Made by a program: the position numbers and the translations under genes. From assembly GCA_003254905.1 (NCBI GenBank), contig QANU01105209.1, forward strand, positions 712,354-776,353: a DNA stretch of 64,000 nucleotides, read 5' to 3'. This stretch comes from Nissolia schottii. Its lineage: Eukaryota > Streptophyta > Magnoliopsida > Fabales > Fabaceae. This document shows positions 61,107 to 64,000 of the stretch, one piece after another (position 1 is the first letter of the stretch; each line of letters begins with the position of its first letter). Below the pieces are notes generated by a model. It was not told the DNA's origin and ran no database searches. It saw only the letters and a program-made list of their open reading frames with translations.

Positions 61107-63504
61107 ATGGCTGAGGGAAACACAGCAACGCAGAAATCTCTAAAGGATTTTGATCCTCAAGAGAAGCCTAAGAGGAACAAGTATGCTTTCGCTTGTGCTA
61201 TATTGGCTTCCATGACTTCCATCCTACTTGGTTATGGTGAGTGCTATGTATGCCACATATCAATATTTTTGGAGAAATACAAGCCAATGTTAAAGACATT
61301 TAATACGTGTTCTAAAGTATCATCACTCATTGATTTCTTATTTATTATATATTTTTAAAATATTATAAATTAAAATCAATGATTAATAATACTTATAAAA
61401 CATGCATTAACTGTATTTTCATAAACATGTAAGAATTTATCATATTTTTTGAACTTGTGTTAATTATTTTGTATAAAACATTATGCGACTTTATATATCA
61501 GTGTCCCACGTAAAATATGTATAATAATTAAATTTCTCTTATATACTATACCAACTTCTATAAGCTCTAGCTAGGTTGTCTCTTCTTCAGAAGCAAGCCA
61601 ATTATTACAAATAAAATACAAGACCATTCCTTTTTTTCATTTCTGACTTTCTGTTTCTTTGAAGAGAAGAGGTGCATTTTCTTCGTCAGGATACTATTGT
61701 AATATTAGTGAGTGTGTGTGTGTGTGTATATATATATATATTAAATATGCTGATATTTGTGAAACTCGTAACTGACAAGACAAAAGGAAAAAGGAAATTA
61801 AGAGTATGTTTGGTTTGGGTGGATTTCACAGCAATAAATAATAGCCAATAAGCATAAAGGAGAACACACACACACATATATGTATGGTATGATATGAATG
61901 TTTATACATACATATCATGTTATGATGTTACAGATATTGGGGTGATGAGTGGAGCAGTAATATACATAAAAAGAGACCTAAAGATCTCGGACGTACAAAT
62001 AGAGGTGCTGATAGGGATCATCAACCTTTACTCCCTCATAGGTTCGTGCCTTGCTGGGAGAACATCAGACTGGATAGGACGGCGATACACCATAGTATTG
62101 GCCGGGGGGATATTCTTCACCGGAGCGATCCTCATGGGCTTCTCTCCAAACTACGCCTTTCTCATGTTCGGCCGCTTCATCGCCGGAATCGGCATCGGTT
62201 ATGCACTCATGATTGCACCTGTCTACACTGCTGAAGTTTCCCCTCCCTCCTCCCGTGGCTTCCTCACCTCCTTCCCTGAGGTAGGTACCTACCTACTTTT
62301 TTTGCATGCATTGGTAGAGCAAATTAAGGCTACTGTCTCTAGACAAAAAATATAATGTGATTTTATAAGAATCGTTGCCTACGATGGCATAAGCAAAATC
62401 ATTTCACTTCGTTTTTCGGTTATCTGTTGCTACATACAGGTGTTCATAAACGGAGGAATCTTACTAGGATACATTTCAAACTACGCATTTTCGAAGCTGC
62501 CACTTCACTTGAGCTGGCGCCTCATGTTGGGAATCGGCGCCATTCCATCGGTACTCCTAGCCCTCGGCGTGTTAGCCATGCCCGAATCACCTCGCTGGCT
62601 CGTCATGAGAGGCCGCCTCGCTGACGCCCGCAATGTCCTCCACAAAACCTCCGACTCCAACGAAGAGGCTCAGCTCAGGCTAGCCGATATTAAAGCCGCG
62701 GCTGGAATCCCCGAATCTTGCAACGACGACGTCGTTCAGGTCACCAAGCAAAGCCACGGCGAAGGCGTGTGGAAAGAGCTCATCCTTTATCCTACGCCCG
62801 CGGTGCGCCACATCCTAATTGCCGCGCTAGGGATTCACTTCTTCCAACAAGCGTCAGGAATAGACGCCGTCGTTTTGTACGGCCCCACCATATTCACGAA
62901 GGCTGGGATCAAATCTGATACGGATAAGCTTCTTGCAACCGTGGCCATTGGATTTGCCAAGACGATCTTCATCTTAGTCGCTACCTTCTTGTTGGATCGG
63001 GTCGGGCGTCGCCCGTTATTGTTGGCCAGCGCTGGCGGTATGGTGCTCTCGCTTCTCACCCTTGCCACCAGCCTCACGATCGTCGATCATTCAAGCACCA
63101 ACCTAATGTGGGCCGTTGGATTGAGCATCGCCAGCTCGTTGTCCAACGTGGCGATGTTCTCGATTGGAGCGGGTCCCATCGCGTGGGTTTATAGCTCTGA
63201 GATCTTCCCGTTGAGGCTACGCGCTCAGGGAGCGGCGATGGGAGTTGTGGTGAATAGGGTCACCAGTGGAGTGATCTCAATGACGTTTTTGTCCCTCGCT
63301 AAAGGGATCACCATCGGTGGGGCTTTCTTCCTCTTCGCTGGAATTGCGACTGCTGGATGGATCTTCTTCTATACCATGCTCCCCGAAACACAGGGCAAGA
63401 CCCTTGAAGAAATGGAAGGGTCTTTTGGTAAGTTCGGAGCCGCCAAGTCCAGCACAGTGGGTAAACACAGTGATAATGGCCAGCAGATTGCCAGATTCAA
63501 TTGA
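61107..63504 (+). CDS. Polyol/monosaccharide transporter (PLT/PMT family, MFS sugar porter)
   Basis: Three exons (61107-61236, 61934-62280, 62440-63504) encode 513 aa, the normal size for plant polyol transporters with 12 membrane spans. The sugar-porter signatures are present: DIGVMSGAVIYIKRDL after helix 1, GRTSDWIGRRYT (loop 2-3), PESPRWL at 207-213, HFFQQASGIDAVVLYGPTIF (helix 7), DRVGRRPLLLASAGG, IGAGPIAWVYSSEIFPLRLR and PETQGKTLEEME near the C terminus. The sequence is of the PMT5/PLT5 type (Arabidopsis At3g18830), whose members are plasma-membrane H+ symporters with broad specificity for linear polyols, inositol and hexoses. The exact substrate cannot be read from sequence. The third exon is GC-rich relative to its surroundings, which creates false frames on both strands. 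The start fits: MAEGNTATQKSLKDFDPQEKP is a typical short cytosolic N terminus. Confidence 0.93.
61711..61742. repeat. (GT)n(AT)n compound microsatellite in transporter intron 1
   Basis: A GTGTGTGT run passes directly into ATATATAT inside the first intron. Confidence 0.85.
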
Positions 63505-63958
63505 CCAAGTAGGGACCAATAATCGTCCGAAGTATTAGAGGCAATATAATAATAACTTCCAACTTAGCAATATAGTAATTTCGTATGTCTTTAGAGTAGC
63601 TTTTCAAGTGGAAAACGACGATTGAGGCCCGAGCCACAAGGATTGTATGCCAAGGAAAATTGCTAATACTCTTCTTATGAATGAAAGGTGTCATTTACCC
63701 TCTTTTTATGAAGGGATGCATAATGTGAGTGCAATGCTGTTAAAATATTGTCAGTGCGAATGATTACATAGTTTGATAGCCAACACAAGCTTTTGCATTT
63801 TCAATAAATTCTGTGAAACAAGGAAATGATTGATAGTTTGATTGCTAACAATTGTTTTTCACTACCAATACAATGAATTGTATTTACCATTAATAAACAA
63901 GATTACAAAAGCTGTAATTTTACATCACGAGGAAACCGGCAACCAAAAAAAAAAAAAA
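63505..63958 (+). other. 3' flank of the transporter gene
   Basis: Likely 3' UTR and downstream sequence; AATAAA-like signals occur (for example AATAAATTC near 63804). It ends in a poly-A run that leads into the Ns at 63959-64000. Confidence 0.5.
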
Positions 63959-64000
63959 NNNNNNNNNNNNNNNNNNNNNNNNNNNNNNNNNNNNNNNNNN
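63959..64000. other. Assembly gap at the window end (42 N)
   Basis: Undetermined bases after a 13-base A run; the gap may continue beyond the window. Confidence 0.99.

Noticed and set aside
62046..63077. Arg-rich alternate-frame translations inside the transporter exons
   Set aside because: Frame-shifted readings of a clear sugar-porter coding sequence.
1..64000. CRISPR arrays, bacterial operons, rRNA or tRNA genes
   Set aside because: No regularly spaced repeats, ribosome-binding-site-led gene strings or rRNA segments were seen. Small RNA genes could be missed by eye; a tRNA or miRNA scan would settle it.

Overview
The window is nuclear DNA of a flowering plant. Nearly all genes are split by short GT-AG introns, the intergenic DNA is very AT-rich, and the proteins are land-plant families (NAC, AHL, PsbP-domain lumen protein, polyol transporter). 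Family resemblance and repeat style suggest a legume, perhaps soybean-like; the species call is inference. There are three N runs (20072-20394, 47593-47610, 63959-64000).

Layout. 1-608: remnant of a Ty1/copia-type LTR element. 2204-3850 (-): CUC3-like NAC factor. 7973-9481 (+): XCP2-like xylem cysteine protease. 10542-12833 (-): AHL protein with two AT-hooks. 15669-17670 (+): PPD3-like PsbP-domain thylakoid lumen protein. 18469-20071 (-): 3' part of a SWI3B-like chromatin-remodelling subunit, cut by an assembly gap with an LTR-like sequence on its far side. 23158-25930 (-): single-RRM RNA-binding protein. 28923-29331 (+): ESSS/NDUFB11-like complex I subunit. 35866-36807 (-): intronless AHL protein of the SOB3/ESC type. 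43993-49268 (-): ARID5/6-like protein with ARID and HSP20-like domains. 51590-55567 (-): partial tandem copy of the ARID gene whose 3' half is replaced by an unrelated coiled-coil reading frame. 61107-63504 (+): polyol/monosaccharide transporter. I joined the exons by hand; in every complete model the phases close without frameshifts.

The genes do not form a pathway. From memory of Arabidopsis, several match genes in the duplicated blocks At1g20850-At1g20910 and At1g76420-At1g76510 (CUC3, XCP2, PPD3, RRM protein, SOB3/ESC, ARID5/6), so the window looks like a conserved syntenic block with additions. The most unusual structure is the truncated ARID duplicate: the duplication can be followed through introns and promoter, stops abruptly near 53,385, and beyond it lie exons in matching phase that could give an ARID-coiled-coil chimera. 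Several MITE-like elements lie in the long intergenic stretches.
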